Positions 23,776 through 35,130 of a stretch of DNA of 64,000 nucleotides are shown piece after piece. The notes below the pieces were generated by a model. The model made no database searches. It saw only the letters and a program-made list of their open reading frames with translations, and had not been told where the DNA came from. The translations under genes and the position numbers were made by a program. This stretch comes from Pycnopodia helianthoides. Lineage: Eukaryota; Echinodermata; Asteroidea; Forcipulatida; Asteriidae. Every line of letters begins with the position of its first letter. Position 1 is the stretch's first letter. The stretch covers positions 3,038,001 through 3,102,000 of the forward strand of contig CM063261.1 of assembly GCA_032158295.1 (NCBI GenBank), written 5' to 3'.

Positions 23776-24715
23776 GCTTCAGGCACTCATGCGGTTTACA
23801 TATATATCATCATTCGGATATCCCAGTGGCTTTCTTCTCCTTGTCTCCGCCTGGCCTAGGAACAATCCTTCTTATTATGTCCTTCCTCTAAAACTGTGCT
23901 TTTTATTGTGGAGGAGAGATGATGCCTCCCCACCGTGCAGACTTCCTTCCTGACTCAGTCTTGACAAGAGTCGAGAAACAAGGGATCCGTATTATTTGAG
24001 GAAAAAAGGATGAGCTTCAACTTGTCAGCAAGGGGCTTCCCGACAGCCCAGCCCAAGTTTGCTGGTATATATATTTTTATCGGAGGGTATTTTGGGATGG
24101 GATTGATTACTTCTTTTTTGTGTGTGAAGGCTTTTGTGGCTGTAGTTTGGGGGGCGTTTAGATCCTGGAATCTCTGGACGCTGTCTGGTCTGGACAAGGG
24201 TGGACAATTTCACCAAACATTGATTGACGACTGAAAGTTGTTAAGTGCTAAAGTATTACTGGGCCCTGGACCCTGGACCCTGGAATTTTTTAATGGTGCT
24301 GACAGGCCATGACAAATCTAAGGTGACATAGTACAAGGGCCAAGGTCATGGGCGCTGCTGTGAGGTACATTCGGAGGTACATGTAATAAAACCTTTGGGT
24401 GCTGTCTGGTCCTTTGGCAGACACAAAATGTGGACTGGTGAGCTCGAGTGCTAAAGTTACAAGTTCATCAACGCTTTAAGACCTGCGTGGAACCTTTGGG
24501 TGCAGTGGGGTCCAAAAAAAAGTCTGAGGTTTTACTGCGCCAAGTTCATGGCACTTTATCCCTGGGGCATTCGGCACATACAATCACCATACTCTGCTTA
24601 CAGTGTTATCCTGTATAAAAGAGTCTGAAGGTAAACTTGATTTGGGACTTTTAGAGAGTTTAGAAACTGTATTCAGGGTTCTCCCTTAAAACCCGTAACT
24701 GCGTTAACTCCACTG

Positions 24716-24946
24716 ACTATAGATAGTTCCCAGTAGACGGCATCTTTACGGGCAAAGTGCATTTTGGCTGCAGATGCGTCAAGCGCTCAACTTATTAACG
24801 CAGCCGCGTTGTTCACTAACCAATCGTGCAGTGAGTTTTGTAAAATGTGCGCGTGCTGCACGCCGTTCTCACACGAAACGCACGACTGTTTGTTCCAAAC
24901 TGCCCGTAAAGATGGCCGATTTACGTCATACTGCAACCTATCTATA
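24716..24946. repeat. Inverted repeat with GC-rich, stop-poor centre
   Basis: CGGCATCTTTACGGGCA (24738-24754) is mirrored by TGCCCGTAAAGATGGCCG (24901-24918); outer CTATAGATAG and CTATCTATAT extend the arms. Three frames are open through the CpG-rich centre, but none shows a domain. Likely a miniature element. Confidence 0.5.
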
Positions 24947-25451
24947 TGCAAACGTTGGAAGGAACCAACAGATAGTTCCACACTATCCAACATGAATTAA
25001 GATAAATTCTGTGCATTTTACATAAAAATGCTTGATCTCAATCCACCTTTCTGGATTGAGTGTAAATGCTGTGTGATGTTTGGTATAGGTTTTTTGTGTG
25101 TGTAGGGTGGTGATCAAAGCGGTTGTATGCAGCCTGTTTGGTGATCTGTGACATATTTACACAAGGGTCTATCCATCAGAAGAACTCAGAACCCTAGTAA
25201 AAATTCAGCTCTGCAGCTTGACCTGTCACGACCACGCTTGAAGGTTAGCAAGAAAATCCTCTCAATTATGACTTGCTGCGACTCCGTAGACTCTTGAGTC
25301 ACTCCTATCTGGTTGGGTGTAATCCAATGATCTGATACGATTACATCATATTCAGCAACATTACAAGCGTCCATCAACACAGATAAATTGTCACGTTCGT
25401 TCGTGCCTGTGATGGTTTACCACAAGGCAGACCCGCCCGACGGACCTGCTA

Positions 25452-25800
25452 GGGTGTCATGGCCGAGTGGTTTAGAGCATCGGATTCAAGTTCGTGGTGG
25501 TTGAGTCATCGGGGTGTGGGTTCGAGTCCCGGCCGTGACACTTGTGTCCTTGAACAAGATGCTTTACTACAATTGCTCCTCTTCACCCAGGGGTATAAAT
25601 GGGTACCTGCGAGGGTAGAGGTTGATATTGTGTTTGAAAAATCCTTTGGAGCGCCACGGTAGCCCAGGGCTGTATACTCCCCAGGAAGCTGAGAAAGATT
25701 ACAGGAATGCTATTGGCCCAATGACCAGGGCACTAAAGTAAAGCGCATTGATACGTTATTGTAAAATGCGCTATATAAGAACTAGTTATTATTATTATTA
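25452..25800 (+). mobile_element. tRNA-Leu-like SINE-A, full-length copy 1
   Basis: The head (about 25455-25542) has GGCCGAGTGGTT (box A) and GGGTTCGAGTCC (box B) with a long variable arm, so a class II, leucine-like tRNA origin. The body contains CACTTGTGTCCTTGAACAAG, CACCCAGGGGTATAAATGGGTACCTG and CTGTATACTCCCCAGGAAGCTGAGA. The tail ATGCGCTATATAAGAACTAG plus (ATT)n resembles an L2-type LINE 3' end. Confidence 0.88.
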
Positions 25801-26344
25801 CTACTACTACCCTTTAGACCACCTGTTTATTAAAACAATGCTCTAAGTAAGCACCTGAGCCCATTATGCTAACCATGCAATAAGGTTACAAGATAAAAGA
25901 CCATTTCACATATGTACAAAATGTAACCGATAACCTGCTTAGTTTTGCTTAGCAGAGAAGCGTTAAATAATATTTTTCGGCTTTAGCAGCTAACCCGAAC
26001 CTGGCAAAGTTTCTAATTAAGATCAATGCATGTCACAGCAGAAACAGCGAGTGGCTTTTTGAGGCGCTAGGAGGTGGCAGACTGGGTATAATTTTTCCAT
26101 TTTTATGAAGTTCCGAGCATACGCACATTGCCGAGAACAATGGATTTACCTGAAAAGTCTTGATATTTACTTGATAATTCAAGTCTATAAGCATTTCATT
26201 TCCAGCAGGTGGTGTATAAAATTGGTTACGATATCGACAATGACTTGAAATATTTTTTTGCCAGTAGCGTTATAACTGTATAAAGAAAATACAATACAAG
26301 CGGAAAGTTTTTTTGGTTTCGTTATGAGACAGGGCTGCAAGGAG

Positions 26345-26791
26345 TTAAAGGTACGGTCTTAGATTGGTTTTTGTCAACGTAATGCTGATTTATAGGTAAA
26401 CTTATAAAGAAAGATGCAATAAAGGTCTCAAGTGAAGGTTTCAGCTGAATACAGTGTCTGCTTGCTGAGAAAACAGCAAAAAACTGTCACGGTATTTTCA
26501 CAAGAACGTTGAATCCATCCACATTTAGCGAGGTGACAGCGGGTACCAACTGCATCTCTGGCCGCAGCATTCCGAACAGACACCAACCCTCAGAATTGAG
26601 AAAAATTCATACAGGAATTGTTTCTCAGATTCAAACGTTCTGGGGTGAAAATTTGTCCGAACCATATATTACTTTGAATGGAATCCTTTCCAAAATAGTT
26701 TATACAATCAACAGTGCATGCTTCTCACAAGTAAGTTTTCAAGGTCATTTCATTTTTTGGAGTAATTGCCAGTCTATGACTCTACCTTTAA
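26345..26791 (+). mobile_element. TTAA-4 miniature element, full-length
   Basis: Starts TTAAAGGTACGGTCTTAGATTGG and ends CTACCTTTAA. Its 3' half matches window positions 1-230. A 137-codon ORF (26509-26922) runs across and beyond the element and lacks coding features. Confidence 0.65.
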
Positions 26792-27220
26792 CTTTCATTC
26801 TTGGAACATTTTTATTCAGGGTTTTACGTGCACATATTTGCAATTGTGTGCAGCCACAATGTGAATTATTTTTCTTGTGGAAATTATTTTCATTCATTGC
26901 CCATGATTTCCTTTATCAATAGATCGTGTACATTTTTTGTTATTCCCACAATGGACGAAGAATTCCCCCCCTTCTTTTTATTATTTTTTCGATGAATGGC
27001 CACAAGTTCGCTGGTATTTCCGACGAATAAAAACACAGATTCTTTGGGAACCTGTCTTCGTTATTGTGCTACAAATAACACCTCCATCAATTATCGAGAG
27101 GGGGGAATAAGAAATCATTTCAAAAGAAATGCCAACCGAGGGAGTTACATTCTCCTTGAATGAAAAATGTGTATCCCTTCAGCTTTGAACTGTAATCCTT
27201 TTTTCATACTATATCTCTTT

Positions 27221-27609
27221 TTAAAGGAACATTACAGATTGGGTTTTTGCTAACAAAACAGTTGCCGGCAGTTTAAGCACTTTATGCAATCCACCATATA
27301 CATAAACTGACAAACCTGTAGAAGTTTGAGATCGATCGGCCATCTGGGTCACGAGAAAATAGTGAAAAACCGATTACACATTTGCATGAAATCATATAGA
27401 TTCAACAAATGAACGAAACGCTCACTGAGCGATAAACTCCAATCGGAAAATTAGTTTATTCATTTCTCATCAAATATGGCATTTCAGACAGAAATATTTC
27501 GAGGGATGTTTTCTACTATCATCATCATTAGACTGTGTAAGTTTTATGTAAATCTGTGATCAAAAGTATATTTTACAAGTTTTGTTCTATACCAATTCTG
27601 TTCCTTTAA
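27221..27609 (+). mobile_element. TTAA-1 miniature element, copy 1
   Basis: Begins TTAAAGGAACATTACAG and ends ACCAATTCTGTTCCTTTAA, with about 24-bp inverted ends in the family consensus. The interior (GATCGATCGGCCATCTGGGTCACGAG, CTCACTGAGCGATAAACTCC, ATTTCTCATCAAATATGGCA) is nearly identical to three other copies in the window. Confidence 0.85.
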
Positions 27610-27654
27610 TAACACACCAACTCTGAACACAATTAGTCTTTTTTTATCGAGGAA

Positions 27655-27709
27655 GAAATTTCATGCTAAGCAAATATTTGTGCTTAGCAGCTCTATGAAA
27701 TTGGGCCCA
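27655..27709 (+). repeat. GGGCCC element, 3' fragment
   Basis: GCTTAGCAGCTCTATGAAATTGGGCCC matches the right end of the 194-bp GGGCCC element; only the last 50-odd bp remain. Confidence 0.6.
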
Positions 27710-27999
27710 GGCAAAGAAGGCCGTGTTTATAATTCCAGGCCTGATAGCCAACCAGAGGACCTCTTAATGCTGGCGCTCGTTCGAAAGTGCCTTTACAGTA
27801 TTTCGGGTTCACACACCCCAAGGTCTGTTTTGCCACACATCATTTAGCAGCACTTAACGACCAATCAGTGACACTTCCCGCAGTAATTATTCAGATTGTT
27901 ATGAGTCTGGGTAATGTCCATTATTCCGGCTACGGTTGTAATTATGGGATTTGGGAGCTCGGCTAAATTGTTAAGTGTTTAATTCATAATGCACCGAAA

Positions 28000-28345
28000 G
28001 GGTATTAGTGATGTTGTTGTACATAATGCAATTTGTCTGCAACTGTGGTGAACCTTGGGGAGGGGGTGGGGGATGTGGGGGGGGGGGTCAGGGGGGCTTA
28101 GGGTTGGGCTGGTCTGGAGGGGGTTAGAAGATTTGTTGGTGGTTAACAAAGATGATTTTTGAAGTTGTAACATGGGGCTCGGGGGAGGGAAGAGGGGAGG
28201 TTATGGAAGATAGATGCACAGTCTTGATAGAATAATGATTGTGTACTTAAATGTTTGTTTAGAATTAAACAGTACGGTTGAACTTTTCTGGGACAATGGT
28301 ACAGATTGGGTGTGGGGGGATGGGGGCTGCAGGGCATGTGGAGGG
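28000..28345 (-). pseudogene. Possible LINE 3' fragment, minus strand
   Basis: The minus strand reads ASIFHNLPSSLPRAPCYNFK-NHL, which resembles the ASIWNSLP..lR.ap....FK.hL ending of CR1/L2-like ORF2 proteins. It is followed by a C-rich 3' region (G-rich on plus). The similarity is short and from memory. Confidence 0.3.
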
Positions 28346-28425
28346 GTTGGAGATTTAGGAGGTGGAAGATTTGTATATCTTCAAATAATGATAATGTAAA
28401 TGCTGTGAGCGGAGGTCACCCTCGG

Positions 28426-28634
28426 CAGTGGTCCGCTGGCCGAGTGCCAGTTCAAACTCCCGAGGACCGGGTCAGGATTCTGTCAAAGGCTAGTTGATTG
28501 CTTTCCACCGATGTAAACCATTGACTGTAAGGAGATCCTTAAATATGGACCAGCTTGCGGACCAGTGAAATGACATGCTAACTGGTCCAGCCTGCTGGCT
28601 AGTCACTGAAAGAGTTAAGGGCAGAGTAGACCCC
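28426..28634 (+). repeat. CAGTGGTCCGC element, copy 2
   Basis: CAGTGGTCCGCTGGCC at the left and CTAGTCACTGAAAGAGTTAAGGGCA at the right match copy 1 at 7735-7990. The middle carries GGACCAGTGAAATGACATGC, also found reversed in copy 3. Confidence 0.5.
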
Positions 28635-29311
28635 GGTGAAAACTCACTCAGAAAGTTCCTTCAAAAAATTATATCAACGGGTTAAGGGAGGAAAACACCG
28701 GTTTCTAACTTATTTGCTGAGGTTGCTCTATTTATGTAGACCTCATGTTTAATACCTTTTGATGGACAGACGAGATAATTTAGCCAGGTACTTTTTTCGT
28801 GACATCGACATCATATGTTGACTGAGACAAAGAGGGCCACGGCATGTGGTAACGATTTTTTAGTCCAATATTTGTCATCAGATTCCTCGTTCCCCCCTTG
28901 CTGTCTTGGTTGTGTTCCTCAAGATTCACCTGTCACCAGCTCAAATTGATTCCATAGAGGTCGATATCCCCCTAATTTGTTAGTCTGTTACTTGACAATC
29001 CCCAAACCCTTATCTTCTTGTCTGTAATATCAATTTTGACGGGCAAATCTAAACGACCCCGAGGTGATCATGTGACCCCGAGGTCAGCGTGTGACCTAGG
29101 GGTCAGCACATCCCAGGGCCTGACATATCCCCCACAAATCTGCCAGGTGATCTCAGTTGTGTTTGTACAACTTTAAAAAAAATCATAATTTTTTTTTTTT
29201 TTTCAGAGGATTATATTGATGGACAAACTGCAGCCACAGTTTCATTTTCCCTATGAGAGATTAAAAACGAATAAACAAACGTACAAACAAATGTGGGGGG
29301 GGGGGGGTTAC

Positions 29312-29450
29312 ATCCCAGAACAAAGCAATAATGGTTAAGTGTCTTGCTTAAAGACACAAGTGACATGACCAGGACTCGAACCCACACTCTGCTGATCAGA
29401 AACACCAGAGCTTGAGTCCAGTGCTCCTATCCGCTCGGCCACGACACGCC
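29312..29450 (-). mobile_element. SINE-A, 5' truncated body with tRNA head, minus strand
   Basis: GACTCGAACCCACACTC and CGCTCGGCCACGACACGCC are reversed box B and box A of the tRNA-Leu-like head, next to GTGTCTTGCTTAAAGACACAAGTG. A G run ends the element on the tail side. Confidence 0.75.
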
Positions 29451-30246
29451 AATAAGGAAGGAATGGATGAAAGCAACTGATTTGTTGAACTTGACCAGCC
29501 TCTCAATCTTGTTTAATTATCACATTCTTTGATTTCTCGTTGTCCTCTCGGACCAAACTTTGTTTGTTCAGAGATAGAGCGTTCCGAATTGTTACATCTT
29601 CATTGTTCTTTTCATAATCCTCTTTAATGCCGCTTCTTCGCACTGAACGATCCTCTCGATAAAATAATTACCCCATATTCCGCTCAGTTCTAGGACAGCT
29701 GTTATAAGATTCCGAAATCAGACAGAAATGTTAACCGACCTGAAAATAGAACTTCGGTTGTGGAGAGTGACAGTGCTAAATCTACTCACGTACCCGAAAA
29801 AAAAATATTTTACAACCCCGACGAGTGTACTTTCACAACTGTGTTATCACATTTATTAAGAGGATGAACAATTTAAGGGGCCAACTGCTTGAGAGATATA
29901 AAGCATCTTCCGCCTCTGTAGGAAGGTGTCAAACGACCACATAGTGTTACTGGTTTAACGTACCGTCCAAATATACCTTGGCATTGGAGGTATGACAGGC
30001 ATAAAAATGCATCATCCATCACAGTTGGATCGTGTAAACATTTTTTCGGAGATGAAAAATTGAGTCGGCCTTGCCAATTAAAGGGGAAACTATGGCAGTA
30101 TCCTGAAATCTATTTTTGAAATGAAATGGTTTCGGCAGACTGTTTGTTCACGTAGCAGTAAAAGTCAGTTAATATTTATGTCCACCAAGTCTGTGTCTTA
30201 ATTTTTGGAAGTTGTTGTGACTTGCAAGAAAGCGAAGCTGCACCAG
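29451..30246. other. No gene recognised
   Basis: AT-rich DNA without ORFs over 60 codons and without recognised repeats. Confidence 0.4.
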
Positions 30247-30446
30247 TGGCCCATTTTTCCAAAGGGCTGCTTAAGCCAAAAATATTGCTTAAAACATTTC
30301 TGCTAAGCAAGAATGAACAGGATACCAGTTACAGATTGTACATATGAGATGGTATTTTGACTGGTAACCATATCCTGGTAAGCGTCAATTTTGTGCGCTT
30401 AGCTACTTTTTGGTGTTTAAGCGAGTCTATGAAAATCGGATCCGGG
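30247..30446 (+). repeat. GGGCCC element, degenerate full-length copy
   Basis: Contains GGGCTGCTTAAGCC, GCTAAGCAAGAATGAACAGGATACCAG, GATGGTATTTTGACTGGTAACC and CGCTTAGCTACTTTTTGG, ending GAGTCTATGAAAATCGGATCC. Both ends are mutated relative to the copies at 34.7 and 55.2 kb. Confidence 0.65.
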
Positions 30447-31368
30447 TAGGCCTATATAGAGTTGAGTTTTTCTAGGGGTAGGATCACGGTTCCCGAGGAA
30501 CGGATACGCCGTGTATGAACCTTTTTTGTGTAAATGTTTTGATTTGTTGTCGGATTTCATCCAAGAAAACATCTAGATGATATTTTTTTCTTCTTTCTTT
30601 TAAAGATCGTTTCCAGATCTAAGTTTTTTCCAACGGCGATTGGTATACACCCTTTAATCTTATGATATGCAGAAGTATCTGTGACATTCCACTCCCCAGG
30701 GCAGTCTAGAGATAGATTAACACCCACCGGAAAAATATTAGCTTTGTGAAGAGGAGGAGGGAACGGGTCACAACGTCTGGGTATTTTCAGGAATTTCAAA
30801 TTTGATCGAAATATGACGTGGAGGCGGGATGATAGCAGAAGTGGAGATGCCATGTCTTGTTTCAATCAGAGCTCGTTGTAAAAAAAAAAACCTCTCTGCC
30901 TTTCGAAAATTTTATTGAGGTCAAACTTTTCAAGAGATAATGTCTTGACTGTAATTTGGGATCGCCTCGTTTGCTTTAATCCATAGATTGCAGAACATTC
31001 CCCCTCCCCTGATATTTATCAAACTTTTTAAGCTTTTATCTTTTAACTTCTTGCTTAGTTTGTTGCAGTACATTAAGGAGATCCACTCGTTGTGGTTCAG
31101 TTCGCATTTGTAATTCTTACAGGGGTATACTGTCATCAGTTTACTTTGTATTATTGGGTGGTGTAAATCATTGTTTCATTTGAACTTGTTTTGTAACAGC
31201 TTTTTTTCATACCCCGTGAAATAATAAATCAAATGAAATGAAATGAAATATTACTTGTTCTTCCCCTTTTCCCTGATGCAAAGCAGAAATATTGAATATT
31301 TTTATGAAGATGAAAGAGAATTTTCACAATTTGGCAGCCACATTGACACATGCATCACATTTTTTTAC

Positions 31369-31561
31369 AGAGCTGTCAACTCTCCCTGACTCTGCTGAAA
31401 GTTTCCTGAAATAGACCAATCTTTCCATGTTTTGACGAACAAATTTGAAAAATCTCCCCGATTATGGAAACTGTTTCCCTATTTGAATGTAATTCTAAAC
31501 ATATCTCCCTGATTGTTGTACAAAAATTTTCTGATTGCAAGATGCAAATGTTGGCAGCTCT
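31369..31561. repeat. 193-bp element with AGAGCTG(T/C)CAAC inverted ends
   Basis: AGAGCTGTCAACTCTCCCTGA at the left is mirrored by GTTGGCAGCTCT at the right. The interior repeats TCTCCC(T/C)GATT. ORFs on both strands here reflect the inverted structure. Confidence 0.5.
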
Positions 31562-32441
31562 ACAAGTAGGCACGCCAATAATATTGTGGTTTTATTTACT
31601 TGTTTTTCTTTTCTCACAGCCCTTTTCAAATTCCTTAAAAATCCAGATCTTGGTCCTCACCAGACCTTATTTTACTTGACCCTGACCTTCCACAGGTCAA
31701 GCAGTCCTACAAAACCTTGGTTGATTTCTTGACTATAGGAGGGTGTTCTGTGATTATTAGGTTTAGGAGTTCACACAAACAAGTGGGAACTCTTGTCAAG
31801 GTAGACTAAGATATATATATTTTTTTACGGCTGGACCAGGTGTGTTTTTCCATCACATTAAGTTTTGGGGGTTTTGTGGTAGACAGATTGTAAAGCTCGC
31901 CTTTTTTTTCTGTTGGGGAGGAACAAACTGAAATCCTAAAACTTGAAGATTCACTACTGTGAATTTTTTTAAAATATGGAAATGATGATTATACCTAAAT
32001 ATGTGAAGATGGATGTGATAGTGGCGCGATGCCAAGCATGTGGCCTGTATGCGGTTCCCTTTTTAATGCCTGTAGGTGACCTGATGCCAAGCATGGTTGG
32101 CTTGGCTGTGCAGGACGGAATCTATCAAACTCCAGATTGGGGGATATGGGGGTAAATACATGCAGCTCAAAACTTGATCATTATTAAGTTCTTGATTTTA
32201 TGTTTCCCAGATGAAGTAGTTGTTGTTACGAAAGCTCATGCAGTTTTATTGTATTTAGTTACATAGTACTACCGCAACCTTTTCAAGGATTTCTGTAAAG
32301 CTTTTGAAAAGTTTAAAGTCAGGGACGTTTTTAATAGGCTCAAAACCAAAACTCCTCTACCCCCACCCCCCCCCCCCTCAGCTCCTTGCAGGTGTCCACC
32401 AGAGGTGTGATTTAAAACAAAGGCTCCGGGTTGTTAATCTG

Positions 32442-32785
32442 TCACCCATAACTGCCTCACAGGTAGACGCTCGGTAAACAGAAGTGGGGGCTGGGATCAG
32501 GGTTTATTGCCGCTAAGTCGCATCAACTGCGCCTTGGAGAAGGCAGATGGGCTGAAATATAGGGAGCATCGTGTCAAGGAACGGCCAGTAAATCCTGAGT
32601 TTTGTGTTCATCAAAGACACCGATGTGGGTCGGGGTCAGTTGAGTTGGATGAGAGCCAAGTGGCGGGATCGGGGGAGTCCGATGTTGATAATTTTGACTC
32701 TCTGCGGTTATTTCTCGGTGTTTATAAAAAAAGAGACAGTAAGAGAGCTCGGGAGGTGTTGAAGGCATTCAGGGGTCAACATTGA
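32442..32785 (+). CDS. Unclassified ORF of about 115 codons, possibly an exon
   Basis: Open from after a TAA near 32439 to a TGA ending at 32785, without an early ATG. The C-terminal half (SVELDESQVAGSGESDVDNF then charged KKRDSKRAREVLKAFRGQH) looks more protein-like than most ORFs here, and the stretch is richer in GC than its flanks. A CTCACAG|GTAGAC string at 32462 could be an acceptor. No domain recognised. If real it would be a terminal exon. Confidence 0.22.
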
Positions 32786-32871
32786 AACAGAGACACTCAA
32801 CTAATGGTTCCTTAGTTTGAGCTAGGCATAAGTTGATGCTTTAGACGCCCTTCTGTTGGCGACTTCTGTGG

Positions 32872-33138
32872 CAGCGTGTGATTTCTCAGGATTGTTTCCT
32901 GATTGCTGGATTTTCTCAAACCTTGAGCCTTTGTGAAAGAAGTAAAGCCATCGTCTAAGGGAGACAGAAAGAGTTCACATTGTGTCCAAACCTGTAGTTT
33001 TGTGTTTCTGGCGATGCACAGAGTCTGTAAACCTCCTGAATCGTAACATTTGAGAAGTTCCTGGTCTAGAACAAAGGGGAACCCATCAGGCTGCAAGGTG
33101 TTTTCAGGAATTTTAACATTCATCAAGTCTCATCCCTG
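32872..33138 (+). repeat. CAGNGTGTGATTTCTCAGG element, copy 1
   Basis: Shares CAG.GTGTGATTTCTCAGGAT, TTTTCTCAAA, GATGCACAGAGTCTGTAAACCTCCT, AACATTTGA and TCAGGAATTTTAACATTC with 50123-50393. The right end CATCCCTG and left CAG(C/G)G hint at CAGGG-type inverted ends. Confidence 0.55.
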
Positions 33139-33179
33139 TCTGTTAATTGTCAAAACTAATGAGTTATTTAAGTACACAA

Positions 33180-33305
33180 ATCTACCAAGCACCAACAAAA
33201 GTGCTTAGCAGAAATGGGCTACCAGCCAAAATACTGTACTGATAAATGGTGACTGGTATTCCTGCAGTAAATTTTGCTGAGCAGACGACATTGTTCCCTG
33301 TTGAG
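33180..33305 (-). repeat. GGGCCC element fragment, minus strand
   Basis: GTGCTTAGCAGAAATGGGCTACCAGCCAAAATAC..GTGACTGGTATTCCTGC..TTGCTGAGCAGA is the reversed interior of the element. Both termini are lost. Confidence 0.5.
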
Positions 33306-34499
33306 CAGCGTGAGAGTAGCCCTTGATGGTACACATCCACAGTACAACAGCATGCAGCGTATTGCTTGTAAATGTGGGGGGGTGAAAAGGAGCCCAAAAT
33401 ATTGAACTTGAGTAATAAACAGGCAGATTTAGAGACTGGTAAACAGACAGGAAGTGATGTATGGTAACACAGCATGTCATTGGTACTCCAAAGCTTGATA
33501 AGAAAGAATAACACTTGAAATTGGTGTCAGAGAATGTCAGTAATATTTTTGTTAGCGTAGTCACCCTTTACCTGGTTGGGGTGGCAAGCCCCCCATAACT
33601 CAAGAGGTACGCAGTGGCAAGTACCAAATGATAATATTTACACATGCAATTGAAACACCCAACAGTCAGTGCCGTATTTTCATTTGATTTTTGAAACAAT
33701 ATTTGGTTATGAAATGAAAATTGCAGCAGTGTCGGGTGGAATTTTTTTTTCGATGAGCTGAGCACACTGTTGTTGAACGTCCCAATCATGGAAATTTGCC
33801 CTGTTTATTCTGTGTCAAATAAGGAAAATAAGCCCCCCCCCCCCCGACCCGCTGGTGGGCATTCATGATCGGTGTGGACATCTTGAAGAATTTCACTGTG
33901 TTTGTTTTAGAGGACCATGCCCAGCTATTCGACAGGTGTCCGAATTTTTGGGGACCGAGCCGGAGCACAAAGTTGTCACTACAGCCCTGTGTGTTTGTAT
34001 AAGTCCTGGGCTGTCTTCATTGGGAGTGGGACGGTTGCACTTTCATCAGGACGTGTGGTTTTTTTTTCGGTGGCAGAGGTACTGGCCGACTTCTTTGTCT
34101 TGATTTTGTTTTTATTGGTGAGGTCCTGAAATTATTGCAATTGGGCTGGAAGGAAGTGAGTGATCAGTCATTGAGTGAATGGGCTCACCTTTTTTGTTGT
34201 TGTTGTTTGAGTCAGTTCACAGTTTACAACAAAAATGTGGAGTGTGGCATTTGTGGAGGGCATCTTTTTTTTTTTCACTCGCCGTGAGTTTTATCCTCTT
34301 AACAAGTCAGTTTTGAATGTTTGTTTTTTTTGCGCTGGACTATTGTTGTCAGTTAGTTGTTGCATCTAAACAGTTTGCTGTTGTCTGTTCACTCGAAGAG
34401 GGTACAACTATTTAGACCTTTCAAAAAGGTGGAGAGGAAATTCCAACTGGCCTTGTTTTCAGAGCCAACACGGACTGTCAAATTATACAAACAGACGGG

Positions 34500-35130
34500 G
34501 GCATTTTTATAGCGCCCCACAAACATTCGAGTGCTTTACAAAGCTGACATATAAATAAAGATACAAACAAACAATGCATTGATAAGGATACAAAACTACA
34601 CAACAAAAAAACATGTGGCATGATTGGACTAATAAATGGGTTTTAAATCCTTTTTTTGTGAGGAAAAGTTGGAGTGTGTTGGTTTCCTGTGGGCCCAATT
34701 TGATGGAGCTGCTTAAGCAGAAACATAATGCTTAACAATTGTCTGCTGAGCGGAAGTGAGCAGGATACCAGTCACAAATTGTACATGTGACATGGTATTT
34801 TGGCTGGTAACTTTATTCTGATAAGCATAATTTTGTTGTGCTTAGCTACTTTTTGTGCTTAAGCAGCTCTATGAAATTGGGCCCAGGATGGAACGGGGGG
34901 GGGAGTGAATTCCACAGCCGGGGAGCACCGGCTTGAACGGCACGGTCTCCAGCACGCGACATTGTGTACCGTCATGATTGACATGAGTCTCTCATAAATT
35001 ATCGACGCAATTTTTGTTCCAAGATTGACACGCTGCGGTTTGCTGGACATTGTCTGTTTCCTCCGGAAGAAAAAAAACTTCAGAGTAGGCAAGTCGTACC
35101 ACTCCCTCCCCCGGTCCACCCAGCAAGAAG
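34500..35130 (+). repeat. Host repeat interrupted by a GGGCCC element
   Basis: ATTTTTATAGCGCCCCACAAACATTCGAGTGCTTTACAAAG..GTTTTAAATCC..GGAGTGTGTTGG at the left, and GAATTCCACAGCCGGGGAGCACCGGC..GGCACGGTCTCCAGCACGCGAC at the right, resemble the two halves of a repeat seen widely in marine invertebrate genomes (recalled, not checked). The GGGCCC element at 34691-34884 sits between them. Confidence 0.35.
34691..34884 (+). mobile_element. GGGCCC miniature element, full-length copy
   Basis: 194 bp, starting GGGCCCAATTTGATGGAGCT and ending AGCTCTATGAAATTGGGCCC. The interior has GAGCAGGATACCAGTCACAA, GACATGGTATTTTGGCTGG and GTGCTTAGCTACTTTTTGTG. Confidence 0.85.

Noticed and set aside
24255..24290. 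Collagen-like exon from GGGCCCTGGACCCTGGACCCTGG
   Set aside because: A three-copy CCCTGGA microrepeat without a glycine every third codon in any frame and without splice sites.
25455..25542. Functional tRNA-Leu
   Set aside because: It is the head of a 349-bp SINE with three other copies in the window.
26509..26922. 137-codon ORF
   Set aside because: Most of it lies within the TTAA-4 miniature element, which is non-coding in its other copy.
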